Origin: an uncultured Eubacteriales bacterium
GTDB lineage: Bacteria > Bacillota > Clostridia > UBA1381 > UMGS1253
NCBI GenBank assembly: GCA_900550065.1
Contig: URQR01000113.1
Location: forward strand, 1-6,777
DNA length: 6,777 bases
Direction of reading: 5' to 3'
Part shown: positions 5,068 to 6,777 of the stretch, one piece after another
How positions within the stretch are numbered: the first letter of the stretch is position 1
Layout of the letters: the number at the start of each line of letters is the position of its first letter
Notes under the pieces: model-generated
Told to the model about the DNA's origin: nothing
Database searches by the model: none
What the model saw: only the letters and a program-made list of their open reading frames with translations
Position numbers and translations under genes: made by a program

Positions 5068-6775
5068 TAAGGGCCTGTTCTTTTCCAATATGAAGCGGTA
5101 TAGCTGGGTTTCCTTGGTCTGGGCGGCGCTATTGTTTTTGGCGGTTCCGATGACGATGCTGACCTTTGATATGAAAAGCCAGCCGCCCTTTTGGAAAGAA
5201 ATGGACAATATGGTTTTGCTTCTGCAAAACTTCGGCGGAATTATTGCAAATCTGATGCTGTGTGGATTTCCGGTGTTGATTGGCGTGCTGATGTTCCGTT
5301 ACCTGCACTCGCCGAAGTCGGCGACCGTGCTGCACGGGCTGCCCTTTTCGCGGCCGCGCCTGTTTACAAACGCTGTGATTTCCGGCCTTGTGCTGATACT
5401 GTTTCCGCTTTTGCTCAACACGGCGGTGATACTAATCATAAAAGCGGCGATGCCGGTCGGGCAACTCTTTGCGTATGCGACAATTTTTACATGGCTTTTA
5501 AATTCCGTCTGCATGGCGTTTGTGGTGTTTGCGCTGACGGTGTTTGTCGGGATGTTTACCGGCAATATTATGGCGCACTTTGTGTTCACGTATATCATTC
5601 ACTTTTTGCCACTGGGGCTGTGGCTTTTAGTCAACGAGTTGTTTTCCGCGCTGGTATACGGCTACAAATATATTGCGCCGCCGGAGTGGCTGACGCAGTT
5701 CCCAATGGTTTACTTCATGCGTAACTTTATCGAATGTGACGCGGCGTACGCCATTGCGGGCGTAATACTGCTTGCGCTGGCGCTGCTTGTGTACCGTAAG
5801 CGTCCGCTTGAAAATGCGTCGGATATTGTTGTCTTCCGGTTTATCCGCCCTGTGTTTAAGTATGGCGTTACCTTTTGTATGGCAATTGCGGGCTGCTGCT
5901 ATTTCTACTTTATTTTCGGAGGAAATCAGCAATCGCCAAGCATTGTAGTCGCACTTATTTTTACCGTGATTGGCTACGCTATCGCGCAGATGCTGCTGCA
6001 GAAGACGTGGCGGATTTGGAACTCCTATAAGGGACTGCTTGTCAGTATTGCTGTCATCTTCGTGTTCTGGGGCGCAATTGAGTTTGATATCACAGGCTAC
6101 GAACGGCGCGTGCCGGCTGTGCCGGACGTGGAAAGTGTGACGGTTATGGGTCTGTCCGGCGCGCCCGCTGGCGTGGTTGAGTTAAAAGACGGAGCGGATA
6201 TTGCGCTGATTACGGATTTGCATAAAAAGCTAACAGAAAATGAGAACTATAAGACGGCTGAAATAAACAATCGGTCGCACGTAGATATGCTTAGCATCAT
6301 TTACCAGATGAAAAACGGCGGTATGATACGGCGGATGTACCGCTATTCTCTTGACGATTATAATCAAGAGATGGCGGCGGTCTATGACCTGCCGGCGGTA
6401 CGGGAGCAGGGCTTCCCAATCATAAAGAAAACGGCGGACGACATCGACGCGGTTCAAATCCGTGTGTTTTCAGAGGATAAGGCCGGACATGAATACCGGA
6501 TTGCCAATAAGGCGCAGATTAACGACCTTTTAAATGTGTATAAGGTGGACGTCAATAATCTATCCGGTGAAGCGTTGATGAACGGCGATTATCATGGCGC
6601 TGATATGGTAATCCAATTTGAGATGCGGCCCGAAAAGGATTTATTAGCTGTCGCGCCGGGCGACTCCGCCTTTAAAACGCAGCAGTATACTACGACGTAT
6701 AGCTACAACATAGGCGAATCGTATCAAGCTACGATTACATGGCTGAATAAATACGTATTTGCACAAGAGGAATAA
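5042..6775 (+). CDS. ABC transporter permease with large extracytoplasmic C-terminal domain
   Basis: A 577-residue membrane protein, the translocating subunit for the preceding ATPase. After MKSKTSFFNKG come about nine hydrophobic helices at roughly 21-42, 65-85, 107-132, 147-172, 176-198, 235-251, 273-292, 300-319 and 329-346. Family-type marks are the cytoplasmic-loop motif SPKSATVLHGLPFSR at 90-104 and YRKRPLENAS at 251-260, both similar to those in YtrC/D-type permeases. With the N-terminus inside and nine helices, the last about 230 residues (347-577) lie outside the membrane. This tail has no membrane segment or enzyme motif that I recognise, and it resembles what I recall as the DUF6449 class of Clostridial permeases. 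Start ATG 5042 has AGGGGGG at 5028-5034, 7 nt upstream; a TTG at 5036 is too close to that site. The first 26 nt overlap the ATPase gene. The stop TAA ends 2 nt before the window edge, so the gene is complete but any downstream operon members are out of view. Confidence 0.92.
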   Translation: MKSKTSFFNKGLFFSNMKRYSWVSLVWAALLFLAVPMTMLTFDMKSQPPFWKEMDNMVLLLQNFGGIIANLMLCGFPVLIGVLMFRYLHSPKSATVLHGLPFSRPRLFTNAVISGLVLILFPLLLNTAVILIIKAAMPVGQLFAYATIFTWLLNSVCMAFVVFALTVFVGMFTGNIMAHFVFTYIIHFLPLGLWLLVNELFSALVYGYKYIAPPEWLTQFPMVYFMRNFIECDAAYAIAGVILLALALLVYRKRPLENASDIVVFRFIRPVFKYGVTFCMAIAGCCYFYFIFGGNQQSPSIVVALIFTVIGYAIAQMLLQKTWRIWNSYKGLLVSIAVIFVFWGAIEFDITGYERRVPAVPDVESVTVMGLSGAPAGVVELKDGADIALITDLHKKLTENENYKTAEINNRSHVDMLSIIYQMKNGGMIRRMYRYSLDDYNQEMAAVYDLPAVREQGFPIIKKTADDIDAVQIRVFSEDKAGHEYRIANKAQINDLLNVYKVDVNNLSGEALMNGDYHGADMVIQFEMRPEKDLLAVAPGDSAFKTQQYTTTYSYNIGESYQATITWLNKYVFAQEE

Positions 6776-6777
6776 AT

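Noticed and set aside
5191..5724. Plus-strand open frame of 177 codons inside the permease gene
   Set aside because: It lies wholly inside the permease in another frame, has no ribosome binding site and no recognisable domain; the permease reading has a clear membrane pattern.

Overview
The window looks like a stretch of a low-to-mid GC Bacillota genome, most likely a gut-type Clostridia. This rests on strong purine-rich Shine-Dalgarno sites, very AT-rich intergenic DNA with consensus sigma-A-type promoters, use of GTG/ATG starts, and the protein families present (YtrA-type GntR regulator with ABC exporter, zinc-ribbon membrane protein, URO-D-like methyltransferase family). No RNA gene, CRISPR array, insertion sequence or phage gene is visible.

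Layout. (1) 1-915, plus strand: a URO-D/cobamide methyltransferase-type TIM-barrel protein whose 5' end lies before the window. (2) 924-967: a long stem-loop with T-tracts on both strands, placed to terminate both convergent units. (3) Minus-strand block, read right to left: a calcineurin-like metallophosphoesterase (3589-2585), a sugar phosphate isomerase/epimerase-type TIM barrel (2483-1743), and a small zinc-ribbon, single-pass membrane protein (1693-998). The first two each have a readable promoter; the third has none that I trust and probably depends on read-through from the isomerase gene. (4) 3590-3790: a divergent control region with two back-to-back promoters and a 12-bp inverted repeat that overlaps the rightward -10 element. 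(5) Plus-strand operon 3791-6775: YtrA-subfamily GntR repressor, ABC ATPase, and a nine-helix permease with a large predicted extracytoplasmic C-terminal domain. Its genes overlap by 4 and 26 nt, so they are surely co-transcribed.

How it works together. The rightward operon is the coherent system in the window. A short GntR protein of the YtrA type probably represses its own promoter through the inverted repeat. When released, it allows synthesis of an ABC transporter with one ATPase and one permease type. Related Bacillus ytr operons respond to cell-envelope antibiotics, so a role in envelope stress or peptide export/detoxification is the best guess, but the substrate is unknown. The left half looks metabolic (TIM-barrel enzymes and a phosphoesterase), and no single pathway can be assigned from these genes alone. 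I see no clear evidence of a wholly new system. The least described parts are the permease C-terminal domain, the extracytoplasmic domain of the zinc-ribbon protein, and the control region at 3690-3793.
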